Source: Floccularia luteovirens (lineage: Eukaryota > Basidiomycota > Agaricomycetes > Agaricales > Squamanitaceae). Taken from it: a DNA stretch of 64,000 nt. Positions 1 through 11,653 of the stretch are shown piece by piece (position 1 is the first letter of the stretch; each line of letters starts with the position of its first letter). Position numbers and translations under genes: made by a program. Location: the NCBI GenBank assembly GCA_009739215.1, contig VSJF01000012.1, positions 186,001 to 250,000 on the forward strand, given 5' to 3'. A model generated the notes under the pieces. It was given only the letters and a program-made list of their open reading frames with translations, did no database searches and had not been told where the DNA came from.

Positions 1-407
1 TTGGAAAGCATCGGTGATAATTTTTTTGTCATAGTATATCCGGAAACAAAAGGGATTTCCCTCGAGCAGATGGATGATGTCTTTGGAGAAAGTATGGGAT
101 AATCACACACTGCTTTTTGCTCCACACTGATAAATCTTCTCCAACAGATGGTGGGAAAGACCACATCCCGTTGCTTACGACTGCCGAACGCAGCTCCTTC
201 GGTGTTCCCGCAGAGAGTACGCATTTCGTTGATGTCAATTCTCCCGTTTCCAAAACGAGGGCTAGACACTCGCAAGTCCGTTCAGGTTGGTTCGCACGCC
301 TTATGGGAAGAGGAGTGCCTGTGGATCTTCAAGAAAATGAGCAGTATCAGCCTCTGACGAGCATGGATGCTGAAGATCACGAAAGTTATCAAGATGTGAT
401 CAGATAG
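1..407 (+). CDS. MFS sugar transporter, C-terminal end (partial)
   Basis: Only the 3' end lies in the window. The first stretch encodes YPETKGISLEQMDDVFGE, the signature that follows the last membrane helix of fungal sugar/inositol transporters of the major facilitator superfamily (PETKGxxLEEMD). An intron at 92-147 (GTATGG...CAACAG) splits an Asn codon, after which the cytosolic tail continues (GGKDHIPLLTTAERSS...) to the stop at 405-407. Position 34 may be the acceptor of a preceding intron, because a pyrimidine-rich tract ends in AG there, although the frame is also open to base 1. The protein would act in the plasma membrane as a sugar porter. The substrate cannot be told from the tail. 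Confidence 0.85.
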
Positions 408-1502
408 GGGTGTTAAATTTATTCGCGGTTTGTTTCTCAGCTTTGTTGTTCCTTTTTTTTGACAGTGGGAACTGGAACAAATAGATCTCCTTATGAAGGA
501 GTAAATATGGTAAATCCCTTATAACACATTGTCGTATTACATGCATAAGGACATTTGTAGCTGTCATGTAAGTCAGGACAAAGATTGTTGATCAATTTTA
601 ATATCAAATGAGTTATTAACTTATGTTTCTGGAAAATGTCATGGAATTCTTGACCAATGAGAATACATACAGTAAGTAATCGTTTTGCAATCCATTGATG
701 CGGACATGTACAACATACCAACTACCATTACTCAAAAAGTAAGTAAGTTTCACAAATTCGGTTCTCCACTGGTTGCGCAGGATCAATGATGAAACTCGAA
801 AAGAATGGGAACAAGTGCTGGAGCATCAACTAGGGGTGAGTTCTCGAACTCACAGTGAAAGAAAAATCCGGAACAAGATTCATGAGTGTAACCATAGCCG
901 TGGACCGTGGTCAGCAGTTGCCATGGTAAATCCTAGGAACCACATGGAATGGGATACCCTACGCATTAGTATGATTTTTTTTGGCTAGGGTAAGTATCGC
1001 CATACAAGTGTATTTTTTCTAGTCTAGAAGAACTTTTATCTGAAGAACTTTCTGTGTTGGACTTGGGGAAGAGAATTAGAAGCTATTTGAGTACTCGAGT
1101 AATGCTGCGCTCCCGAATTATTGCATTGATGCCCCCGAACGGCACTAGTTTTCCACCTTCACACAACACATCATCGACCCTGGGAGTTTCCCTGAATGTA
1201 TGTATTTCCGGATTCTCACAAATCTTGGCTATCTTGGCTTAATCAAGAAGACGATTTAGGCGGAAACATGACCTTTATTACTTTACCATGCTATACCGTT
1301 GCATCCTTTCCCTCCCCTTACATACTACCTAGCAAGTACTTGGAATGCTCCCAGGACCAATTCACATATCATATTATCTTAGCTCCTAAAATCTGATTCA
1401 ATCGTTCGCCGAAACGGCCTCACATTCTTTTTCATCACACTCCCTATTGGTATTCGTTGTACGAGCAAAGTACACGTTACCTTTTTGTATCGCGCAAGCG
1501 TT
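408..1502. other. Intergenic, no gene supported
   Basis: Short ORFs occur on both strands but none shows a recognisable domain or codon pattern. The right end must hold the promoter of the downstream TM-SH3 gene. Confidence 0.5.
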
Positions 1503-3554
1503 ATGCACGCTGCTCGACATGCAATAGAACATAAACGCATAACCCGCGTTATACCAAGGAAAACTCTCGTTGCACGGGAGCCGCTCGCTATTAAAGTATC
1601 TGCTTCTGGTGTCCTCGATCCCATCGTTACACCTCTCCTCAATGGGAAGAAAGGTCTGTTCTTTCAGAAAAGTGTATGTTTGGCATCACTTATAAGTGAT
1701 ATCATATATTTCAGCTCCCTCGGGGAACACGGGTGGATCGAATAGTAACAGTGGGTCAAACGGAGCAGGTCCGAATAGCAATGGTGGTGGTTCAACGCAG
1801 ACCAACGGACCAGGACGGTCTAATAATCCTCCTTCGAGCCCTCCTCAACCGAACACGCGTCCCGCGCCAAATGACACGGATGGGGATGGAAATCCCGGAT
1901 CTTCCAACAGCAATGGCGCACCCCCATTAAATCCTTCATCCAGTGGAGGTGGTTCATCTGGCGGGGGTGGGACCAAATCTGGAGCATCCACAACATCAAG
2001 TGGAGATTTACCAGGTTCGAATTCAGGATCAGTTGCCAACAATCCTCCAGCACCGCCCAAGGCGACGATCTCTAGCTCAAATAGCAACTCAGGTAGCGAC
2101 TCGAATATCCATGATAGCTCATCTTCTGTTGGTCAAGGAACATCCGGTATCACTGGATCGGATACCACTTCGACAGCGACCTCTCCCGTACCCAGTGATT
2201 CCGTGTCTAAAGTTAAAGATGATGCAAATTTAGGGTCAGCAGATAACACCAAAAATCCAAGCAGTGAAGGTGATACAACAAGTGATCCATCAACAAATGA
2301 TACAACTGGCTGGTTCCAGTGGATCCCCTTCAACTTCATCAGAAGGGGATCCGTCGAAATCAAATAGCGGAAACAAAGGTGCTAATGGGCCGTCTAGCAC
2401 CGCATTAACATCCCCTAGTTCTCCACCTAGTCCTCCTAGTGGCTTGGGCGTTGGTGGTAACTCCGATCCTTCTAGTCCTACTGATGGTCCTCCAGTTACT
2501 TCTGGGCTCAACGAAAGGAAAGGAATATCATCGGGCACTATCGCTGGGGTTACAGTCTTAGCTGTCATAATATTTCTTGGTCTTTTAGTTTTCTTTCTGC
2601 GTAGGCGCTTTGGTGCTCGTCGGCATGAGCGGCAGCGGCGTTGGTGGTTTAACAGGAGGCCTACTTCCCAGGAATATGGAGATGGTAATACTCCTCAAGT
2701 CATCCTACCGTCTGGTACTTTCAGCGCCCGTAGCAGTTTTGCAACGACTTTTGATGCGAGTTCTAATCATCATGGAGTTGACTTCTCCGGTATTCTACCA
2801 TCATTGCCACCTATGGCGGAAACCAGAGGACAACCTCTCCTTGTATCTGTAAACAATCTTCAACCTACAACTATCAACATGGTAGACAATCGGTTCTCGG
2901 TTGGAAGCGCTATAAGCGGATCTGCAGACCACCAGTCGCAGTATCTTGTCGTTAACGATCGCGATAGTGTGAATGAGGAGATCCTCACACCCATGTCTGT
3001 TCGACCCTTCTCTCCCACAGAGTCCTTTGCGTTTCCTAAGCCACCTGACAGGTCTTCTGATTCCAATTCCTCGCGACCTACGAGTAGTATCAATTTCGTT
3101 GACCCAAAAATCTACGTTGACCCAAAAATCTACAACAACTCCCCATCTAAATTAAGAGCGGAATTATCTGCTGATACCATGGTTTCCCCCATTAGGGAAC
3201 TGACAACTCCTTCCCCCAATATAAATCCGTTTGAAGATCAATCGTTCGCGACTGCTGTACTCAACTTTTGCCAGTACTCCTACTCAGAATCCTTTCGAGG
3301 ATCCCTCCGCTACTGCAGCAACTATCAGTTCACCAAAATTGTCCGATACCGAGACTATCAAACATCCTTTCCAGCCTTCCCAGCCTGACGAGATGAGTGT
3401 TGCTACCGGCGAATGTGTAAGAATTTTGCAGATATTCGATGACGGCTGGACTATGGTTGAAAAAATACCTCCCGGCAGCGGACCAAAAGGGAAAGCAAAG
3501 CACGTTGGTGTTTTCGAGCAAGGCCTGATACCTGTCGATTGCTTAAGAGCTTGA
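1503..3554 (+). CDS. Mucin-like single-pass membrane protein with C-terminal SH3 domain
   Basis: Proposed exons are 1503-1653, 1715-about 2269, 2343-about 3228 and 3275-3554. The first junction keeps phase exactly (G|CT, Ala). The product starts MHAARHAIEHKRI with no classical signal peptide, then has about 250 residues rich in Ser, Gly, Asn and Pro. One hydrophobic helix (AGVTVLAVIIFLGLLVFFL) is followed by RRRFGARRHERQRR, which predicts N-out/C-in topology. The cytosolic part carries NPFED motifs of the kind bound by EH domains and ends in an SH3 domain (GECVRILQIFDDGWTMVEKI ... GLIPVDCL). The layout recalls yeast Fus1-like cortical signalling proteins; orthology is inference. Edges of introns 2 and 3 are uncertain: GTGATA at 2270 or 2282 can serve as donor, and the third intron would be only about 46 nt. 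Confidence 0.75.
3098..3133 (+). repeat. 18-bp perfect tandem repeat inside the TM-SH3 gene
   Basis: GTTGACCCAAAAATCTAC occurs twice head to tail and encodes VDPKIY twice in the cytosolic linker. It is in frame, so copy number can vary without breaking the protein. Confidence 0.95.
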
Positions 3555-4152
3555 AGAGGGCTTCAACGTGTCAGCACACACTCGCATTCATTTTTGAAAA
3601 TTGAATGCGGACAGGTAAACCGATTACTTTTTTTTTTCATCGAAAATCCTGGAGATATCGACAAGCTGGCATGCTCATCAAGTAGCATGAATTTATTCAC
3701 AACGACCTTATGGCCTCTCGACACGCTTCATATTGTGCTACCTTCCTAATCATTATACACCTGTTTATGATGTGCTTCTCTCCGCTGCCTACTATACCCT
3801 TTTGGACGGAAATCGCTTTCCACCACGTTTTAATCAACTATTTTTCTCCGAAGATGTTTTCTTTCGTATCCTGTACTCGCCCTCACCTTTCTGTTACCAA
3901 GATCTGTTCTTTGTGTGCTCATTAGAGATCTTTAGTATGGCATTCTGTATTCATTTGTGTCCTTTCAATTGGGAGACACCGTGACTACCCTTCACGTGGT
4001 GACATAGTTGGTTGTGTTCGCTATATACAATGGTTTTTACTTGTTTTCACTGTGTCTGTGAATATGAATGATTTTGTGTGTCGTTAAGTACATTATGCAG
4101 CGTATGCAATATACAAGACGGCTTTCTTCAGTCTTGTATGCTAAAGTTGCGA
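3555..4152. other. Intergenic between convergent genes
   Basis: Holds the 3' ends of the TM-SH3 gene and of the amidase locus. AT-rich, no supported ORF. Confidence 0.5.
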
Positions 4153-6138
4153 CTAAACTGCTAGTAATTCATAACCTTTACCCTCTTTCTTCAACAGACC
4201 GTCTATAAACTTCATAGCAGCCATAACCTTCTCTTCTTCTAATCGTTTTCCAACGATCTGTACCCCAACCGGAAGGCCATCCATGGTTTTAGCGTTGTAC
4301 GATTTGAATGCGCCAGCCTCTACAGCGTTACGAGGTTTAAATTGTGACATGTTGAGCCGATCTAAAATAGCATCCACATGTGTAATTGGTATGACTCCAG
4401 CGGTGTAATCAAGCTACACACAAGAACAAAATCAGAAATTAATAGGAGTTCTGCCAAAACGAAATATTCACCATATTGAACAAGAAAGAATATCCACATG
4501 CCCTCCATCCCTCTTTCATCCCCCCATGAGGTACTGCTGGTAACGCGTTTGGTACTGTCAGGATGAAATCCAAACCCTCTTTTTGCATGAAGTTAAACCA
4601 TTGTGCCTTGTAAGACTCTCTTTGCGCAGCGAGCGCCCATAATTCAGATATATTCTTCTCATGCCAGCCATCGATCAGACCGGCATATATTTCATCTCTC
4701 AGAATGTATCGAACGTAGAAGGCATATAGGCGGCGGAACAAAGATGGTAGGCGGAACATGCGCAGCAACTGAACAACTCCAGGGTCATTAAACTCAAAGC
4801 TTCTAAGTGGTCCTTGCGGCAGTTTTTCCTAACATAAGAATTAGAACAAGAAAAAAAAAGGTAGCGGGCTACAAACCGGCATCTGCAAGTAAGAGTTGGG
4901 AAGCTAACTTTAAACCTTCATATGGACTTGGTGGGTGGCTGATAAAAATAGACGTTCAGATATAGATATCGAAACAATGACCTTGCCACGAACATAGTAA
5001 ACACTTTTTGTTCATTTTGTTTGAGTATATCCACGACCATGTGGAGAGCACGATGACACTGCTGGAGACGGTCGCACAACTCCTGAAGAAACGTTATGAA
5101 CTGCTGAGAACTGCATTCGCATTCGTACACATACCATCATCCCACATGACTCCCCAATTTAATGACATGGTAGAGTTATCAGGAAAGGTAAAGTCTTTCC
5201 AAGGCATTTCAAGACACTAAACCAGCTACGTCAAGGGGACAGCTGCAAACTGCCGATATATGCTTACTGTGTGGTCGTATTTCCATGGTTTCATGGATAT
5301 AACAGCCTTCCAAAATGTTTCTAGGTCATCTAAAGTGCGTGTCATTGGGGCACAGACTTGTTGCACGCCCTCCTGTCCTGGCATACTAGTGGAATTTCCC
5401 AGTTTCACAAATCTTCCGGCGGACGGACGAATAGTGTAGATTCCACAGTAGTGAGCTGGTACACGCAAAGAGCCAGCAACATCTGTACCAATGCCGATAC
5501 GAGAACCTCCATAGGCTAGCAAAGCTGCTTCACCACCAGAGGAGCCCCCAGGGGAATGCGTATTTTTGTGAGGGTTTGTGGTTCTACCAAAAAGATCTGA
5601 CGCGGACTCAAATGACTAGCATCGTGATCGGGACATTTGTTTTAACAAATGGAACAGCACCTGCATTGCGCAGAAGACGAATGAGAGGAGAATCCCTGTT
5701 TTGCAGGTTTACCGACTCGAGAAGAATATCCGAGGCATCCATCCCAGCCTTCGACATCTACTGTCTGTAAGTAACATCAATAGTCAAGATCCTGAGACTA
5801 CAATTACCACGCATATATTAACTCACATCTTTCAGACTGACTGGTATTCCAGCCAACGGACCGGCTCTTTCACAATCCCTTGCCCAGCCAATAGCTGATG
5901 AGATCATTATCTCCGTCAAACAGTTGGTTTCCTTATGTGCGAGGAGAGCCTTTTTACTGTAAGCTACTAGAATATCGTATGGGTCGGTTGACCCAGATTG
6001 AACTCTGGACACCATTTCAGCAATGGGCGACTCAATGATGCTTTTATCGTGTTCATTAAGGGCTTGGTGAAACTCTTCAGGAAGATCTGAGATACGCTGG
6101 TTACGTTCATTCTGTTTCAATTTACTGTAATATTTCAT
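4153..6138 (-). pseudogene. Amidase signature family gene, frame-disrupted
   Basis: Pieces on the minus strand line up in order with fungal amidases. They are an N-terminal segment ending GPLAGIPVSLKD (catalytic Lys), TVDVEGWDGCLGYSSRVGKP, DSPLIRLLRNAGAVPFVKTN, the glycine/serine signature PGGSSGGEAALLAYGGS with GTDVAGSLR (cis-Ser and nucleophilic Ser), MSLNWGVMWDDG, and the C-terminal GLPVGVQIVGKRLEEE. These enzymes hydrolyse amide bonds by a Ser-Ser-Lys triad. Several introns of about 50 nt splice cleanly (for example D|GTGAGT...TTACAG|T near 5770-5829). Even so, extra single bases break the frame near 5694-5696, 5615-5619, 5053-5058, about 4986 and about 4876. Five breaks in 1.9 kb fit a decaying gene. 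Similar isolated breaks in essential genes of this window mean sequencing indels remain possible. All catalytic residues are still encoded. Confidence 0.75.
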
Positions 6139-6461
6139 TTATTAATACCAACAACAAAATGAAGGGAGTTTGATCAACACACCATGCATGAACATGAGCG
6201 AGATATGAGAATAACATGCTTGCTACGAAGTGAAACGAGTACGCCGCATTGTGCCCGCATCGAGGTATTCCTACCGTTCGCCAACTGCAGTACGTACGTT
6301 TTGATAACTCTCAGTAAAATGGTAACTATTTTTGGGATAAATATTCAGTTTATTTTATTTAAAGTGGGAAACGATCACGTGCTGATTTATCTATTCAGTG
6401 GCACTCAAATCAATCTTTACAAGTTACCATCCAGCGTGTCTTGTGCCGCCACAATATACCT
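6139..6461. promoter_or_regulatory. Shared divergent promoter region, amidase / APC2
   Basis: The two loci start head to head, so this 0.3-kb stretch must serve both. No distinct box can be assigned. Confidence 0.4.
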
Positions 6462-9400
6462 ATGGCTACGGAAGCTTTGTTCTCTCAGGTAGCCGCCAAA
6501 TGGCAAGAAGCGTTCAGTCGTTTGAACCGAGGCGAACCAGGGATTTCTGGTCTCATGTCATTCAGTCAAGTAAGAGTCCTAGTCGAAATAAGCCAACGTA
6601 TCATCTCACTAGCTTAAACAGGCGTGGAGTATAGCATTAGACTTTTTGCGTCCAAAAGATTTGAATGATACCGAATCTACTCAGAAGGCATACAGTCAGT
6701 AATGTCTAGCTATCCCTATACACTGCTAAGTGGCAACATAAAATAGACATGAATACAATAAGGACCGCGTTTTCTGTCATCAATCAATGTCGGAGACTCC
6801 CTGTTCTACTTGAGGTTTTCCTTGGTACCTCGTTAATCTTCGTTAGTCGCCAACTACAGATTCTAACCTTTTTAAGAGGACATCCGCAAGAATTATTACT
6901 TGATAAACCGAGAAGTTGATCAATATATGAAACAATACGAGGTCCGAATACTTTTACATATTCCCGACTATATTCTACAATATACCTATAGGAGACGTCA
7001 GACGCTGAAGTTATTCGTGCACTGATTTTACGACTCAAGGAGTGGTATCTACTTTGGGCACCTTCAGCAGAGTATTCAAATGTTCTCCAAAATATGCTAC
7101 TACTCCTATTAACTACCTTTATTTATAGGCTAGGTGCGACTGTATTCAGTGCTTATGCACTCTCTTTTCAGACCCATCTATTCTCCGCATTTCCTCCTTC
7201 ATTTTCACGGGGATTCAAAGCTTTGTGTGCTTCAACCTTGAATCCTCCGGATGAAGGGTCGGTGAATACTTCCGCAGCTCAAGGTAATTCGGTGTGGGAT
7301 GCTTTCGAATCGTTAGGTCTGATAGATCGATACGAATCTGTCATTGCGAGCGTTGGGTATGAGTTCATCGAGGAGCATGTCCTGAGCACCTGTTCCGGCC
7401 AATGGGAACAACCTATGTTGGAGAGTTTGAGAGGGTGGATGTCAGAAAAAGTTGTTCCATGGATGATTTGGATTTACGCAAGGAATGCAGCAAACGGTGA
7501 GAGTCAAAAACAATAACATCTTTCTGCCCCTTTACTCAATTTTGTTTAAGCCGACGAGGCAAGGTCAATGTTACAGGGTGTTGGGTCGAGATTTGATTTC
7601 CATATCAATAAAACCTTATGTGATCTGAGGTGTTTTTATTACAGCGTTGGTGTCCTCTGGAGTACTTATACCCTCATGCAGAACAAACGAGATATTCGAC
7701 ATCATCATCGATTTTCCTGATTCTATGGGCGCTTTGCAAGACCTCCGTGTACGCCTAGTGATATAGCATCAGTAGAACGATTGGTTAATGTGTTTTACAA
7801 TACAGGACTGTCTGCAAAGAGTTGACCAGAGAGCTGCGCTTGTTAAGTCTCTCCGCAAAGCGTTAGTGACTGCTTTTCAATGACATCTGTCTCACAACCT
7901 AAAGCCTATTTAATCAGAAACCGCAAAAGGCTACTTCATCCTGGTGCTGATACTAAGCTCATTCTTTCGCAATATGTGGCAACCATCAAGTGTTTACGTG
8001 TTGTCGATCCACCAGGAGTTTTGCTTTTCAAAGTTGCTGATCCGATTCGTCGTTACCTCCGGTATGTATTCCCCTCCAAGGTTTCATTATTTGTCGATCG
8101 TTATATATCGTCCACGCTAGGGAACGGCCTGATACGATCCGTTGTATCGTTGCTAATCTAGTTGGGGACGATGAAAATAATGATGCCCTTGTCGATGAGA
8201 ACGAACCAATTCAGCCTTTACAACAACAGGAAGTGGAAGATTATACAGATCCTAATTGGGAGCCTGAGCCAATTGATGCGGGACCTGGTGTGTTTCTACT
8301 CTTTGTACCTCACCAAAGAGGTCTCTAAAACCTATGTAGATTTCAGGACCAATAAACCAAGTGACGTTATCAGCACCCTCGTCAGTATCTACGACTCGAA
8401 GGACCTTTTTGTCAAGGAGCTGCAAGTGCTTCTCGCTCAAAGATTGTTATCAATAACAAATGATGAAGTTGAAAAAGTGGAAAAGGAGGTACGATTATAT
8501 TTCAAGTACAAGGGCCGATTATCGATAATGACTGTGCCACAGCGTCGCAACATCGAGATATTGAAAATTCGCTTTGGAGAAGCCGCCTTGCAAGTGTGTG
8601 AGGTGATGCTAAAGGACATGTCGGATTCGAAACGAATAGATGGTCATGTTCAGGCACAGAAAACAGTATGTGAACCTCACTATCGCCTAACAAAAATTAA
8701 ATCCTGGCTTACAATCTCCGAAGTCAATTGTACACCCCACTATTATCTCTCGGCACTTCTGGCCAGCCCTCGACTCGACCGATATCGTCATGCCGGGACA
8801 ATTCCAAAGGTACCACTTTATTTTCCGCGTAGTTCCGTATTCACTTAATTTCAACTCTGATTATAGACTTCAAGAGCAATATTCACACGAGTTTACAGTT
8901 TTTAAACCTGATAAGAAGCTAAAATGGCTGCCGCATCTAGGAACTGTCCACCTGGAGTTACAACTTGAGGACCGTATAGTAGAAGCCGATGTTCCACCAC
9001 TGGAAGCCGCATTCATAGAACTGTTTTCTCAGCAAGGTTATAGGACACCTTTTCTGTCGAATGTTCTATCTGGATTATTGACGTGGCATATTAATTACGC
9101 GCACAGGCACTTGGACTCTAGATGAGCTTATTAAAGGAGTGGGTTCTGTCGATCGCAGTGCAGCTATTAGAGCCCTCATCACGTGGGTGGACCTGGGTGT
9201 ACTCAAGGAGGACGGTGAGAACACTTTCTGCCTTCTAGAAAAGGCGGAAGCAACAAAGTCGAGTTCTATTAGGGATATCACGCGGATTGGTCAGTATATT
9301 TTGTCCTTGCCCACCCTGAGACAAGTATTTATATGTTCTATATGAATCAGCGGCCGTTCCAGAGCTTCCTCCTGTGGCGACTGTACAACAACAGCAAGCC

Positions 9401-9663
9401 GAGCAGATGCGTGTGTACTGGAAAGTAAGTTCATTTCTCCTTGACATTAAGTGACCATAAGGAGAATGACTGAATTGTGTTCCAGTATATGGAAGGGATG
9501 CTTACGAATCTGGGGGGAATGCCTAATTGATCGGATGCAGACGATGCTCAAGTTTGCACCGGACTATGATCGAACCGTTGAGCAGTTGTCGCTATTCCTG
9601 GAGGCTGCGAAGAGAGAAGGCCTTGTTACTGTACATGATGGGATATGGAAACTCAATCGGTGA
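6462..9663 (+). CDS. APC2: Anaphase-promoting complex subunit 2 (cullin-type scaffold)
   Basis: APC2 is the cullin-like scaffold of the APC/C ubiquitin ligase that drives exit from mitosis. The start is MATEALFSQVAAKWQEAF. About a dozen short introns splice in phase, for example after ...SGLMSFSQ at 6568 and before LHPGADTK. Recognisable family segments in order are FDFHINKTLCDLR, IFDIIIDFPDSMGALQDLR, RLLHPGADTKLILSQYV, RPDTIRCIVANLVGDD, DVISTLVSIYDSKDLFVKE, VVMPGQF-like MPGQFQ, EFTVFKPDKKLKWLPHLGTV (cullin homology), and the C-terminal winged-helix MLKFAPDYDRTVEQLSLFLE. One extra base at about 9525 (ATGCCT-A-ATTGAT) breaks the frame just before the winged helix. In an essential gene this is more likely a sequence error than a real mutation. 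The intron around 7050-7130 has more than one possible donor. Confidence 0.9.
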
Positions 9664-11653
9664 TTCTATGTACTGTTTGACATCCATCCCTTCCAGCTTC
9701 GCAGAGAAGGATACCCAGCTATGTACCCTAATATACACGCATTCAGAATCTTGGGAAACCACTCGCATAAACTATCTGCAGGTCATGACCTGGGTCCACT
9801 GTGGTATCCAATACATACAATGTTTAACGGCACTTGACCTGACCGGTCAACAATTTTTTTTTTGAATCTATATCTTATCGAGTTAGTGTGTACCCCGGCA
9901 AGTATATATAATCCGAGAAAAAGTGTTTAAAGGCTCATAATTGAAGCACGTTTTGCGGGAACACCCCTGGACCCTCACACATGTGGCATGCTAACTCTAG
10001 ATAGAGTACATGCATTGTGGTTTTTAATGAATTGACGATGCCGTCAGTGATGGTGCTGCGTATGACTCGGACGCGAAACATGGGAATGTTGAACTCAATA
10101 GCTAAGTCAAAAATATCACCGTCGGCAGCACAGGGCCAAGAATGGTGGTTGTCATTACCATTTTGCTTTTGCACAAATTCAATTGAGGTGAAGAAATCTT
10201 TGTATTTTTGTTGACAGGGAGTAATTTAGAAACCGAAATTGGAAAACATGTTTTGGATAAAATGTCTTATAGCTAGTGATGATGGATGGGGTTATTTAAT
10301 TTGGATCCGATTCTTATCTGGATAGCAATTTTGATCATATCTCATCTCATGGGTAAAGGTCCCAAAAGAATGTCAGCGCTCTGGAAGACTAAGTTATGCT
10401 CTTAATGCCCGCGATTTGGGGTTCTTCTGAAAGCTGCAAACAGACTAATTTGTTTCTTCTGATGGTTGTGGAGCTTTGTGGGTGAAGCTTGACAATAGGA
10501 GAGAAGTTTGCGCTTGGTATGAGCAATCTATGACTTATCCAGGGTTCAGCGCCAGCAGATGTCATAAATTGGGCAGGGGACAGGGTGCGACAGGTTGCTC
10601 CGTTGAATAAAAAAAATATCGTATTCCCTTTTGTAAAATTTACGATAACATAACCAGGAACTCGTGTTTGAAACAAGTTATTATCAAATGAGTAATGGCG
10701 AAGAGTCTTGAGCTCGAGCTTGGAAGCTCACGCCGAAAAAACTTGGAAGCTTGAGTCCGATTCGAAGAAAGCAGCATCGGCGGCTATAAGAGGAAATGCT
10801 GTAAATACCGTTTCGTTTTTGACGAAGCCCAGAGCAAAGTAATCAAAGCCCTGTCAAAATGATGTAGTACGTGTTGATCGGTGGCGTTTTTGTGAGATAA
10901 GCTGGTCATGCGGTTATAATTCGTGTTCAAGCCAAGGCCAAAATGGTTGTCGGCGATGAGGTATTGAGGCAGATTGCATCAACAAGAACACCGAACATAT
11001 CCGTAGTACAAGAATTCAAACGGTCTCTAACGGCCTTCTGTTTCTTTTGTTATTGGGATTGAAAATGAATTCATACAGCGCTATCTATCTCAAAGTCAGG
11101 TGTACAGATGTGATTTCGTCTAGCAGATATTATCACAGTGAAATAGAGTATTTAGGATCCGCGAACTTGGCAAGTCCGCCACAGAGTCCGTGGTGTTGAG
11201 GATGAATGATCGTGTGCATGTCTAAGCGAAACCTTGACAGGCACGCGACAGGAAGTTCAACGATGGTGAAACAAGAAAAAGAACGCAAGGCAAGGGTATC
11301 GAATGACATTAACCTACTTGGCAAAGGTGTGAAGAAGAAAAAAGATTCTTGTGTGAGTATTTGGGGGAGGAATTCAAGGTATACCCACGTGCGGAAATTG
11401 CTATTTATATTAATTTTGCAGCCCTCGGCAGGAACAAATATAATATAAATCTCCGTCGGCCAAGAGAACTCCAGTCCTCCACCTCCTCCTCCCTTCATTC
11501 TCCATTATTAGCCTGTCTGGTGCTTTTTCGTCTCTCTCTTCCCTTTTATACCTCACAACGTTCTCTGAAATCCCCCAGCAGAACAACCCACCAGGCTCGG
11601 TACTACCGTACCAGCTTTCCCATCCTTAGACAAGTCTATCAGTTCACGACGTC
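9664..11653. other. Long intergenic region, promoter of the antiporter at its right end
   Basis: About 2 kb without a supported gene. ORFs on either strand lack recognisable domains. The last 200 bases are pyrimidine-rich (tracts such as CTCCTCCTCCC near 11480), typical of fungal core promoters lacking a strong TATA box. Confidence 0.5.

Noticed and set aside
773..988. 71-codon ORF on the plus strand
   Set aside because: No domain, no spliced extension in phase, and codon pattern not convincing.
2264..2367. Frame change in the TM-SH3 gene read as a frameshift
   Set aside because: An intron from GTGATA (2270 or 2282) to TTCATCAG (2342) restores the frame with normal length, so no error is needed.
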